From Aquiflexum gelatinilyticum (GTDB lineage: Bacteria > Bacteroidota > Bacteroidia > Cytophagales > Cyclobacteriaceae), in contig NZ_JANSUY010000014.1 in the NCBI RefSeq assembly GCF_024741135.1, positions 124,001 through 188,000 on the forward strand: a stretch of DNA of 64,000 nt, in the 5' to 3' direction. Below, in pieces: positions 1 to 8,185 of the stretch (position 1 is the stretch's first letter; every line of letters begins with the position of its first letter). The notes below the pieces were generated by a model. That model was not told where the DNA came from. It saw nothing but the letters and a program-made list of their open reading frames with translations, and did not search any database. A program made the translations under genes and the position numbers.

Positions 1-153
1 TATGATATCGAAATAGGTCGAGCCTATGGTATAAAACTTTACCAGACCCTCCCTACCGTTTTCGGCTTCCACTACATCATGGCCGCATTCTGAAAAAAAC
101 CTGGACAATTCAGACCTCCCCAAACAGTCCTTATCAACAAGAAGAATATTCAT
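1..153 (-). CDS. Response regulator, N-terminal part of receiver domain (partial)
   Basis: The reverse strand reads ATG at 153-151 and stays open for 51 codons to the window edge, so the 3' part of the gene lies outside. The peptide starts MNILLVDKDCLGR and continues with a helix and a GHDVVEAENGREGL stretch. This is the usual opening of a CheY-like receiver domain: strand 1, the acidic pocket, then helix 1 and strand 2. The acidic pocket reads D-K-D where most family members have D-D-D, so the middle acid is replaced. The phosphoacceptor aspartate and any output domain lie outside the window. The domain call is firm; the gene's role is unknown. Confidence 0.75.
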   Translation of the reverse strand, partial: MNILLVDKDCLGRSELSRFFSECGHDVVEAENGREGLVKFYTIGSTYFDII

Positions 154-1216
154 ACAAGTAAATTTTAAAGAATTTACCATGAAAACAGCCTATTTGGTAC
201 CTCTGTGATGTTTTTTGTAAATTAAAAGTCTTGGAAGGATTAAATTTTAAATGAACAAACCAGCGTAAATTCTTCTAAAACCAAAGAATATTCTTTTTCT
301 CAACATTTAAAATCTTGGATTATAAGTGCAATCTAAATTTTATAAAAATTAGGCGGCCTTTAATTCGGTTATTTATTTCTAGATATTTAAGGGTTAAAAT
401 TAAATTATTCTAATAATTTAATGAATAAAAACCATTCAAATTGCGTATTTTAAGCTGTTTTCAGAAATTATCGTTTCATTTTTTTTAAAAATCATATCAT
501 TATTTTTTTTATACATTTCATTATCAAAATAAGTCGAAAACAGCAGTTTTTTTTTGAATCAAAGTGGTGAATTTTACGTCATTTTCGGGTCGAAAAACTT
601 TTTTAAAAAAAAAATATACATGTTTTTGGTAATTTTTTTTCAAAAGGCATTCCTGTCAAAAATCCGCTTTAAAATGCAGATATGTAATTTGAAGATGCAA
701 AAATCAATACATTTAAAAAAGTATGTTTTCTATGAAATAACCTATAAAATCATAGGTAATCTATTTATTTTATTATAAAATGTTTTGTTTTTAATATTTG
801 TATTTATATTGCATCACATTTATAACCAAAAACAATCTCGCAAGAACAACTTTTTGGTATTAAAGACTCTTCGATTAAAGCATAGTGAAAATTAGATTAT
901 CAGTCTTTGGAGGAATAGGAAACCAAGAAGTTCCTCCTTAGAAATTTCAAAAAGCGAAGAATAATTACCCAACGCCCTAGTTTCTGTTATTGCTTCTCTG
1001 AATACAAAATCACCTCATTTTTATTTGCGAAGGAATGTGAAATGTCACCCTGACAACAAAACCCTGTTATTCTGAGGCACTGACGTCAAATCAGGAGCCT
1101 TATTCAAGAAAATAGTTCTTGTGCTCCTTTGGTATTTTGCCAATAGACGGAAGAGGTATGTTTTGGAAAAAATGAAACTTAATATTAAAAATAGACTCTA
1201 GACATTGTTTTGATAA
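154..1216. other. Long AT-rich intergenic region upstream of the fibre locus
   Basis: This stretch of about 1.06 kb separates a minus-strand response regulator from the plus-strand fibre locus, so it must hold divergent promoters. It is rich in poly-T and poly-A runs, most strongly at 470-620. A 74-codon open frame at 554-778 is dominated by K, F and I and looks like chance. I cannot place a confident promoter, operator or RNA in it. Its length upstream of a surface-fibre operon leaves room for regulation. Confidence 0.5.
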
Positions 1217-4200
1217 ATGCAACCTGATAGTAACATATCGTTTTTTAACAGCGTACCGGCAGCAAAAATTTGCTGTCTGGTACTGCTTGCATTTATGCCT
1301 TTGATATCTTGGGGTCAGACTACATATACCTGGATTGGTGCTGACAATGCCCCTTGGACAAATAGATTTAATTGGTCTCCTACACGGACAACACCTGCAG
1401 CCACCGATATTCTTCAATTTAATTCAGGGGAGACACTTACCATTACAGCTGTACCGTCACAGACCATCAGGGGATTGATCGTTACCAACAATTCAAACAT
1501 CACTTTAGCTTCTACAGTAAGCAATCAGAATTTTAATATAAACAACGGAACAGGTGTTGATTGGATCGTTGACTCCGGAGCTACACTTACCATTAGCGGA
1601 ACAAGTAGACTCAGGATCACTTTGGCTGCAAGCGCTTCTGCGGTGATTGACGGAGAATTGGTTTTGGGCACAAACGGGAATATAAATACCGCCAATGGTG
1701 GAACTTTAGTCACAGTCAACGGAAAAATCACCAATACAGGTGGAAGTTTTTCCAGTTCGGCTACAGCAAAAATCGTTTTTGGACCTAATTCTGAATACAA
1801 CCATGCAAGAAATGGATCTTCTCTTCCTTTGGCAACATGGAACCCGACTTCAACGGTAAGGTTGACTGGAGTTTTGAATACTACCGTCGGCAATGCAAAC
1901 CAAAACTTTGGAAATTTCATTTTTCAGTCCCCGGCACAAACTGTTAACATGTCTTTTCTTCCTCTGAGTATTGCCGGTGATTTGATTATCGACAACGGAA
2001 CCTCTACCGGTCAGATCAGACAGACAAGAAATGCCTTTACGGTAAATGGAAACTTTCTTTTTATCAATGGAAGATACGCAATTGGCAATGGTACCAGCTC
2101 AAATAGAAGTATAACTGTTCTTGGAAATGCGACTGTAGAAGCAGGTATTTTGAGTATGAGTATAAGCTCCAATGCTGTAGGTACTTTGAATATTGCAGGA
2201 GATTTCACACACTCTGGAGGTACAATTACCGAAACGAGTTCAGGTTCAGGTAGAATTATTTTTAACGGAGATTCAAGTAATCCCCAGACTTACACCTCAG
2301 GTGGGATCGTCACCAATGTGATCAACTATATTGTATCGACCGGGGCATTTGTCCAATCGGCCGATTCCAATACAGCATTTCTTGGTGGCGGTACTTTTAC
2401 CCTTCAGACAGGTGCAGCTTTGGGTATCAAATCCCCTCAGGGAATTACGACGACCGGAGCTACAGGATTGGTAAGGGTAACCGGAGCGAGGTCCTACAAT
2501 ACTGGTGCTGATTACATTTATAACGGAAACAGCAATCAGTCAACCGGCAATGGACTTCCTGCTACAGTCAACAACTTGACCATTGACAATGAAGGTACTT
2601 TGGGAAACCAAAATGTTACAATTTTTCAGAACACCTCAATCACCTCTAACCTTTCTGTTTTTCAGGGCGGATTGGATTTAGGAATTTTTTCAGCTTCAAG
2701 AGGTGCTGTTGGCGGAGTTTTGACCGTTGCAGATGGAGCCTATTTAGGCATCGGAGGTTCAAATTCACTTCCGGCTAATTATGCTTCCCATGTGATAGGC
2801 TGCAACAGTACAATAGAATATTACGGAACTGACCAAACGGTTGCAAATATCATCAGCCCATCAACTTATGGTTTTTTGGTTCTTAGCGGAACAGGTATCA
2901 AATTATTTGAATCAGGAATAAACGAGATTTGCAATGATTTCGAAATTTTAGGAACGCCAACAGCGACGGCTGCTGAGGGAATCACTTTTAATGGAAATGT
3001 ACAGATTGGGTTAGGAGCGACTTTTTTGGGAGGAGGATTTACCCACCAAGTGGCAGGCAACTGGAACGTGGAAGGCGTGTTTGTTCCTGAAAATGGACAG
3101 GTGGTTTTTGATGAAAATGCAACTGTGAATATTTCCGGAGGGGTTTTCAATAACCTGACCCTTTCAGGTCCCGGACTCAAGACAATAAATGGAAACATTG
3201 AGGTTAACGGTTATTTTTTGGTAGAAGGCTTGGTGGATATTTCATCGCCTTCTACTGTGACCGTTAGGCCGTCTGCACAGATGGTAATAGAAAGCTCCTC
3301 AAATTTGACCACTACTGGTACGGCAAAAATTGTTTTGAACCCTGCAGCAGTTTATCTGAATCTTAGCGCACAAAATCCAAGACTGGAAGTGCAGCAAGAA
3401 CTGACAGGGGATAAAGGATGGAGAATGATGGGTTCACCTGTTGGGACCACCTATGCTGATATTCTTGCCAATGCCGAAACCCAAGGTTTCCCGGGGGCAA
3501 ACAATCCTGATCTTCAGCCTAACATTTTATGGGTGGATGAAACAGACCATGGCACAAGTCTTCAGACTTGGAGGAAGCCTGCCCAAATCACTGATGCTGT
3601 TGTTTCGGGAAGAGGACATTATTTGTACGTTTTCAACGGCGCAGAAAAACCTGCAGGAGGAGGAAATTATTCAGATGGACTTCCCCTGACACTTTCAGGT
3701 ACAGGAACAGAACCAAATCTCGCTACAGGTACATTTGATTTTGGTGTCACTTTTACTTCCCGAGATACAAGTCTTATTGTCGATGGTGGGCAATTGACAG
3801 AAGTAAACGTTGCTGATGCAGGCTTTAACCTGATCGCCAATCCAACAGCAAGCATGATTGATTTCTATGCTCCGACAGGCTGGAACAAAACCAATATTGA
3901 CAACACTATATATGTTTGGGATCCAACTTCCGGTTCATTTCTTACCCATAACGGGACACTCGGAACACTCGGAAATGGCCGAATAGCACCCTATCAGGCA
4001 TTTTGGATCAGGACTAATGGTGCAAATCCCCAGCTCCAGCTTACAGGAAATGATGTGAAAACGATAGTGTCCAAAGAATTCTTTGGTAGAAAAACTGAGG
4101 AAGAACCATTTGCCATTCAGCTTGCAGTGACGGGAGAAGAAATGCAGGCAGAATCCTTTATCAGCTTTGGCAGAGAAGGAAAAGAGTCAAACGATCCTAA

Positions 4201-4954
4201 AGATGCCTATCAATTAGAGTCTTTGGCAGACGATTGGCTTTTCCTTTACACTTACGGCTCTTTGCGGACAAGCAATCCTTTGGTCATCAATAGCCTTCCG
4301 ATGTTGGATGAGAGAGAAATGATCATACCTGTACATTTGGCAGCATCCAAAAATGGAAAAGCATTTCAGGGATCTTTCCTGATGAATTGGACACTTCCAA
4401 ATGAATGGCCTGCCGACAAAAGTATCATTCTGATGGATCATTTGAATAAAAAAGCCATCAATATGCAGGAAGAATCTGCATATACCTTCAGTTTTCAGGC
4501 ACCTGAAGTCCCAAAGAAAAGGGCAAGGTTGTCTTCCAATGATTTTGAATTGCCAAATGCAATAGTGTTTAAATCACCCTATAAAACAGGAGAAAGCAAT
4601 GCTAAAATCAACTCAACATCCCCTGAAAGACCTTTTACGATCTATATCGGCGGTGCATTCCAAGAGGACAAAATTGAATACCTACCGGATTTTCCGAAGT
4701 TATTTCCGGTAAGCCCAAATCCATTCATGGATTCTGCCAAGATCAGGTTTTTCTTACCCGAATCGACCAAAGCTGAGATCCTCATTTACGACCTGATGGG
4801 TCAAAAAGTAGGTGGATTTCCTGCTGCTGAATATGGAACAGGAATCCATGAATTGGAATGGATTCCGAATTCAACCAAGCTATCCACCGGAATGTATGTA
4901 GTCCAATTGGCCACTGAAAATTATCGATTTACCCAAAAACTGATTAAAAACTGA
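1217..4954 (+). CDS. Giant secreted beta-rich protein with T9SS type A sorting domain
   Basis: This is a 1245-residue protein with an N-terminal signal peptide (hydrophobic core around residues 18-32, ending SWGQ). The first 700 or so residues are Ser/Thr/Asn/Gly-rich with many short strands and recurring G-turns, the look of a right-handed beta-helix or passenger-type adhesin. Around residues 735-950 come blocks containing GWRMMGSPVG and FNLIANPT, often seen in Bacteroidota T9SS cargo. The last 80 residues (FPVSPNPF ... IYDLMGQKV ... GMYVVQLATENYRFTQKLIKN) form a typical type A C-terminal sorting domain, so export through T9SS and cell-surface attachment are expected. The stop is one base before the next ATG, so it is probably cotranscribed with the subunit, chaperone and usher genes. 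It may be a surface adhesin working with them. No enzymatic motif was recognised. Confidence 0.85.
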   Translation: MQPDSNISFFNSVPAAKICCLVLLAFMPLISWGQTTYTWIGADNAPWTNRFNWSPTRTTPAATDILQFNSGETLTITAVPSQTIRGLIVTNNSNITLASTVSNQNFNINNGTGVDWIVDSGATLTISGTSRLRITLAASASAVIDGELVLGTNGNINTANGGTLVTVNGKITNTGGSFSSSATAKIVFGPNSEYNHARNGSSLPLATWNPTSTVRLTGVLNTTVGNANQNFGNFIFQSPAQTVNMSFLPLSIAGDLIIDNGTSTGQIRQTRNAFTVNGNFLFINGRYAIGNGTSSNRSITVLGNATVEAGILSMSISSNAVGTLNIAGDFTHSGGTITETSSGSGRIIFNGDSSNPQTYTSGGIVTNVINYIVSTGAFVQSADSNTAFLGGGTFTLQTGAALGIKSPQGITTTGATGLVRVTGARSYNTGADYIYNGNSNQSTGNGLPATVNNLTIDNEGTLGNQNVTIFQNTSITSNLSVFQGGLDLGIFSASRGAVGGVLTVADGAYLGIGGSNSLPANYASHVIGCNSTIEYYGTDQTVANIISPSTYGFLVLSGTGIKLFESGINEICNDFEILGTPTATAAEGITFNGNVQIGLGATFLGGGFTHQVAGNWNVEGVFVPENGQVVFDENATVNISGGVFNNLTLSGPGLKTINGNIEVNGYFLVEGLVDISSPSTVTVRPSAQMVIESSSNLTTTGTAKIVLNPAAVYLNLSAQNPRLEVQQELTGDKGWRMMGSPVGTTYADILANAETQGFPGANNPDLQPNILWVDETDHGTSLQTWRKPAQITDAVVSGRGHYLYVFNGAEKPAGGGNYSDGLPLTLSGTGTEPNLATGTFDFGVTFTSRDTSLIVDGGQLTEVNVADAGFNLIANPTASMIDFYAPTGWNKTNIDNTIYVWDPTSGSFLTHNGTLGTLGNGRIAPYQAFWIRTNGANPQLQLTGNDVKTIVSKEFFGRKTEEEPFAIQLAVTGEEMQAESFISFGREGKESNDPKDAYQLESLADDWLFLYTYGSLRTSNPLVINSLPMLDEREMIIPVHLAASKNGKAFQGSFLMNWTLPNEWPADKSIILMDHLNKKAINMQEESAYTFSFQAPEVPKKRARLSSNDFELPNAIVFKSPYKTGESNAKINSTSPERPFTIYIGGAFQEDKIEYLPDFPKLFPVSPNPFMDSAKIRFFLPESTKAEILIYDLMGQKVGGFPAAEYGTGIHELEWIPNSTKLSTGMYVVQLATENYRFTQKLIKN

Positions 4955-4955
4955 A

Positions 4956-5465
4956 ATGATTAGATTCTTTACATTACTTCTTGTTTTCAGTTGTTTTTTG
5001 GTAAAAATATCCTTTGGACAAGCCAATGGAAGAGTGACTTCACTGAATGTAAGGGCAACGGCCACAGTGACCGACAACCTGAACATGCTTACCATCCGGA
5101 ATATCGACCTCGTCAATCCTCCGGTAATGCAGGGTACATTGGAAGTATCTCCTATTACCAGTGAATTTGCAGGTATGTTCAAAATTATGGGAAGTCCCGG
5201 GGCAAGGGTAAGGATCACTTACCTTCAAAATGAAGTGATCCGAGAATATGAAGAAGGTATCGGTGAAGTTTCTGCCGAGTATATCCTGAGTGCTGCTTTC
5301 AATGATTTACAATTTCAAAGTGCACTGTTGGATGTCGGAGAGGGAGTTTTTCCTATTGGGCCTGATGGTGAACTGTATGTTTGGCTTGGTGCCAATCTGG
5401 ATTTGACCAAAGCAACGCCAGGGGTTTATTTGTCAGAATTTATCATTGAATTGGAATATATATAA
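4956..5465 (+). CDS. Secreted fibre subunit candidate, DUF4402-like (minor subunit 1)
   Basis: The product has 169 residues, with a signal peptide ending near SFGQ at about residue 21 and a beta-rich mature part. GMFKIMGSPGARVRITY in the middle and YVWLGANLDL plus PGVYLSEFIIELEYI at the end resemble the DUF4402 fold also seen in the gene at 6695-7225. The final residues place Tyr next to last and Gly 14 from the end, which is the C-terminal chaperone-recognition pattern described for P and type 1 pilins. The gene begins one base after the preceding stop. I infer a minor or adaptor subunit of a surface fibre. Family membership is judged by eye. Confidence 0.65.
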   Translation: MIRFFTLLLVFSCFLVKISFGQANGRVTSLNVRATATVTDNLNMLTIRNIDLVNPPVMQGTLEVSPITSEFAGMFKIMGSPGARVRITYLQNEVIREYEEGIGEVSAEYILSAAFNDLQFQSALLDVGEGVFPIGPDGELYVWLGANLDLTKATPGVYLSEFIIELEYI

Positions 5466-5502
5466 AGTGGTAAAAGTTCTTTCACATATTGTAGAATTCA
5501 GG

Positions 5503-6093
5503 ATGCTCTTGGGCATATGTCTCTTCCTTTTGTCAGGGACAGGTTTTGCCCAGAGGATCAGTTTCAATACCTGGACCGGGAGTGATGATATCACGATACT
5601 TTCTCCTCAGGGAGCGATGCCGGCATTGGATTTTAACCAAAAGATGCGTGCCTTGGTCCCAGGTACCGAAGCTGTAAACATTGGGCTTGTGGACAATCAG
5701 GCAGTGATCTATGAGATAGAAGCACCTGAAGGATTTGATTTGACTGTAGATGTCAGCGCCCCTTCGGCCTTTGTTCTCTCTGGAAATCCCACCGAGTCAA
5801 TTCCATTTCTTCTCAAAGTAGCTTATAACAATATGGCTCCTACAGACGAATTGAGCGGTAAACTGAGTGCTGTGGAACTTCCCGCAGGCTTTTACAGCAT
5901 TACTTTTCCTGTAAGTAGAAGAACTTCAGGAGCGCCCATTGCACCCCCTTCCCCTGAAGATGGGGCACTTACCAGACCAAAAGCAAAAGCTTACCTGTAT
6001 TTGTATGGTACTTTGGGTCCGGTCGGGATGGTCCCAGCGGGGAATTATGAAGGCGAAATAAACATCAACGTATCCTTCACGAGCTATGATTAG
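5503..6093 (+). CDS. Secreted fibre subunit candidate (minor subunit 2)
   Basis: From the ATG at 5503 the protein has 196 residues and starts with a clean signal peptide (MLLGICLFLLSGTGFAQ). An in-frame ATG at 5446 would add 19 residues and overlap the previous gene by 20 bases, but it puts a poor n-region before the signal, so 5503 is preferred. The mature part is beta-rich. A C-terminal YLYLYGTLGPVG ... PAGNYEGEININVSF block parallels the ends of the neighbouring DUF4402-like proteins, and the protein ends in S-Y-D with penultimate Tyr. A Pro-rich loop (PIAPPSPEDG) lies before this block. It is likely another structural subunit; no named family was recognised. Confidence 0.6.
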   Translation: MLLGICLFLLSGTGFAQRISFNTWTGSDDITILSPQGAMPALDFNQKMRALVPGTEAVNIGLVDNQAVIYEIEAPEGFDLTVDVSAPSAFVLSGNPTESIPFLLKVAYNNMAPTDELSGKLSAVELPAGFYSITFPVSRRTSGAPIAPPSPEDGALTRPKAKAYLYLYGTLGPVGMVPAGNYEGEININVSFTSYD

Positions 6094-6523
6094 GTATTGT
6101 TTGATCATAATCATTTTGGTACTGTTTTTTGGAAAAATCAGTACTGTGGAGGCTCAGATGGTCAATGTACGCCTGGTGCTACCTGCCGGGGTCAACTTTA
6201 ACCCTAGAATCGTTGAAGCCAAACCCAAAGAAGGTGAAACAGGACTCAGATGGGTGGAGATGGTTGTACAGGAGAATATCCATCTGATAGTAAGCCTGAA
6301 ATCAGATGACACAGGCAAAGACATAACAGAAACGCTTTATGTGCTCAACAACGGAACGGCAGACTTTAGAACTGCAACAAAACATGAAGCCGGAGAAGCC
6401 AGCTTCCAATTCGATAACAGGGGCATGCTGATCCGAAATGCCAAACCCAAAGTCCAACAAATGAGGGCTTGGCTGGGAATACCTGTATTACCGGGAATTA
6501 TAACTGCAATAGAATATCATTAA
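6086..6523 (+). CDS. Small secreted protein in the fibre operon (minor subunit 3)
   Basis: The product has 145 residues and overlaps the preceding gene by 8 bases, which suggests translational coupling. It has a signal peptide with a strongly hydrophobic core (LIIIILVLFF) ending VEAQ. The mature protein alternates short strands and ends AWLGIPVLPGIITAIEYH, again with Tyr next to last and a WLG block in the same place as its neighbours. It is the shortest and most divergent of the four subunit candidates. I infer a minor, adaptor or terminator subunit from position and C-terminus only. Confidence 0.55.
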   Translation: MIRYCLIIIILVLFFGKISTVEAQMVNVRLVLPAGVNFNPRIVEAKPKEGETGLRWVEMVVQENIHLIVSLKSDDTGKDITETLYVLNNGTADFRTATKHEAGEASFQFDNRGMLIRNAKPKVQQMRAWLGIPVLPGIITAIEYH

Positions 6524-6694
6524 AACTTAAAATATACCATAAACCATTTAACTGAATCGCTTATGTAACATCCTTCTTAATCCCCCAATCCATAACTCAT
6601 GGATACACTTGAAAAGCAAAAACAAATAGTAAAAACAAAAACAAAAAGTAAAACAAACTCTAACAAATTTTTAATTTTTAAAAACAACAACAAA

Positions 6695-7225
6695 ATGAAA
6701 ACAATTCTTAAATCACTCGTAATTGCAATTTTCTTCGTAGGTCTAGTATCTACATCTTATGCACAAAAAGCTGCTACAGCTCCAGCTTCTGCTGAAATCC
6801 TTCAGGATTTGACCATTGTTTTGGATGGAACTTTGAATGCTATCAATTTCGGTAGGGTTTCCTCCACTACTCCCGGTACCATTGTTTTGGATGCCAATTC
6901 GGCCGCAAGTAATGTCAACACAGGTACTGTTACCAATGTGGCTCAGTTTGACCTTGGTGGTGCAAATGGTGGTGTTACCGTATTTTATGACCCAACTGTA
7001 ACCCTGACTTCAGGTGGTGGTTTGACTATTGTTATGACTCCGGAAGTAATCGGTGATGCGGTGGAAACGAACAGAGCAACTGCGATTCCTGTAGCAAGTG
7101 GTTCTACTGTAACTTTGGCAGACAATGCTTTCTTCATCTGGGTAGGTGGATCAATTCCGGCTCTTACAGCTCAGGGCGTAGGTACCTACTCTGGTACTTT
7201 CAATATCAGTGCAGAATATAACTAG
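6695..7225 (+). CDS. DUF4402 family protein, probable major fibre subunit
   Basis: The ATG at 6695 gives 176 residues with a classical signal peptide ending SYAQ. The earlier in-frame ATG at 6599 would put a Lys-rich tail before the signal and is unlikely. The mature part shows the DUF4402 pattern: ILQDLTIVLDG, then INFGRVSS, GTIVLD, a central GGVTVFYDP, then FFIWVGGSIPAL and GTYSGTFNISAEYN. Tyr is next to last and Gly is 14 from the end. An A/C-rich leader precedes the ATG in a 171-base gap after the previous gene, so it may have its own promoter. A GC-rich hairpin follows directly. Low-complexity Gly/Thr/Val/Ala composition, a strong leader and the trailing hairpin all fit an abundant major subunit. 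DUF4402 has no settled function. Confidence 0.75.
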   Translation: MKTILKSLVIAIFFVGLVSTSYAQKAATAPASAEILQDLTIVLDGTLNAINFGRVSSTTPGTIVLDANSAASNVNTGTVTNVAQFDLGGANGGVTVFYDPTVTLTSGGGLTIVMTPEVIGDAVETNRATAIPVASGSTVTLADNAFFIWVGGSIPALTAQGVGTYSGTFNISAEYN

Positions 7226-7238
7226 GATTCAACAATAT

Positions 7239-7268
7239 AAGTCGGCGGTTACCCCGCCGACTTTTATA
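7239..7268 (+). terminator. GC-rich hairpin between major subunit and chaperone genes
   Basis: A perfect 10-bp stem, AAGTCGGCGG (7239-7248) with CCGCCGACTT (7254-7263), has a 5-base loop and is followed by TTTATAA. It sits between the subunit stop (7225) and the chaperone ATG (7282). With only a short T run it may be a partial terminator or RNA-stabilising hairpin rather than a full stop. Confidence 0.7.
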
Positions 7269-7281
7269 ACTCTTCAATTTT

Positions 7282-8112
7282 ATGAAAAAGACAATCAAAG
7301 CTTTATCAGTAAGCTTATTCCTGTTTTTGGCTGTGCCTGCTATGGCGCAGATATCCATTGCACCGACTTCGGTTTTTTTGGATGAGAATGGCATTGCTTC
7401 CCTTTACATTACCAATCCTTCAGAGATTACCCAAGAAATCAACGTGAGCTTTATTTTCGGATATCCCGGCAGTGATGATCTTGGCAATTTGGTGATGGTC
7501 TACGGCGACAGTATCAAAGACAAGCAATATGGCCTTGGTGACAGATTAAGGGCATTTCCCAGGACTTTCGTCTTGGCACCACAGCAGCAGCAAACAGTAA
7601 GGTTACAGTTGAGACCTGACCGTTCCTTGCCTGCCGGTACTTATTTTACCAGAGTCAAAGTGACTTCCAACAATCAGGCGCAGGATGTGGATCAGGTTGT
7701 AGAATCAGAGGTTTCCACTCAGATCAATTTCAAATTTGACCAAGTGATTGCTGCTTTTTACAAAAACGGACAGACCTCAACCGGACTTGAAATCGGAGAT
7801 GTGTCTACTTCCATGGCAGAAGGTAACTTAAGAGCAATCGCAGATTTTGTTACCACCGGCAATTCACCCTTTCTAGGAAGTATATCCGCTACGTTGAGGG
7901 ATGCATCAGACAAAGTAGTTTCCCAAAAAGAAGAAACAGTTGCGATGTATTTTTCGGGAAAGAAAGGGATCGATGTCAATATTCCCGAAGGTTTGGCCTC
8001 AGGAGAATACCAGCTTGAACTTCAATTTGAAACCAAAAGATCAGACATCCCTTCCTCGGATCTGGTGCAGAGTGCCCCTATAAGTAAAAGAATATTTGTC
8101 AGAATCCCATGA
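7282..8112 (+). CDS. Periplasmic pilus chaperone-like protein (PapD-like)
   Basis: The product has 276 residues with a signal peptide ending AMAQ. The mature N-terminus ISIAPTSVFLDENGIASLYITNPSE matches strands A-B of the PapD/FimC immunoglobulin-like domain. FPRTFVLAPQQQQTVRL corresponds to the usual P-x-x-x-x-L-x-P-G-x-x-Q-x-V-R block, LPAGTYFTRVKV to the following strand, and a QINFKFDQVIAAFY stretch closes domain 1. A second beta-domain fills residues 150-276. By eye, the N-terminal position that carries the conserved subunit-anchoring Arg in PapD (T-R-V) reads T-S-V here. It lies between the major subunit and the usher-like gene, the classical place for a fibre chaperone. It should act in the periplasm, holding subunits before assembly. 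Confidence 0.75.
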   Translation: MKKTIKALSVSLFLFLAVPAMAQISIAPTSVFLDENGIASLYITNPSEITQEINVSFIFGYPGSDDLGNLVMVYGDSIKDKQYGLGDRLRAFPRTFVLAPQQQQTVRLQLRPDRSLPAGTYFTRVKVTSNNQAQDVDQVVESEVSTQINFKFDQVIAAFYKNGQTSTGLEIGDVSTSMAEGNLRAIADFVTTGNSPFLGSISATLRDASDKVVSQKEETVAMYFSGKKGIDVNIPEGLASGEYQLELQFETKRSDIPSSDLVQSAPISKRIFVRIP

Positions 8113-8185
8113 TTTCGATTTGCCCTAAGGCAATTCGATTTCAGTTTAATGAAATATTTATCTCGCTTCTTTTTAATATAAAATT

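Noticed and set aside
554-778. 74-codon ORF in the left intergenic region
   Set aside because: It consists almost wholly of K, F, I, L and N codons in very AT-rich DNA, with no signal, family or spacing cue, so it looks like chance.
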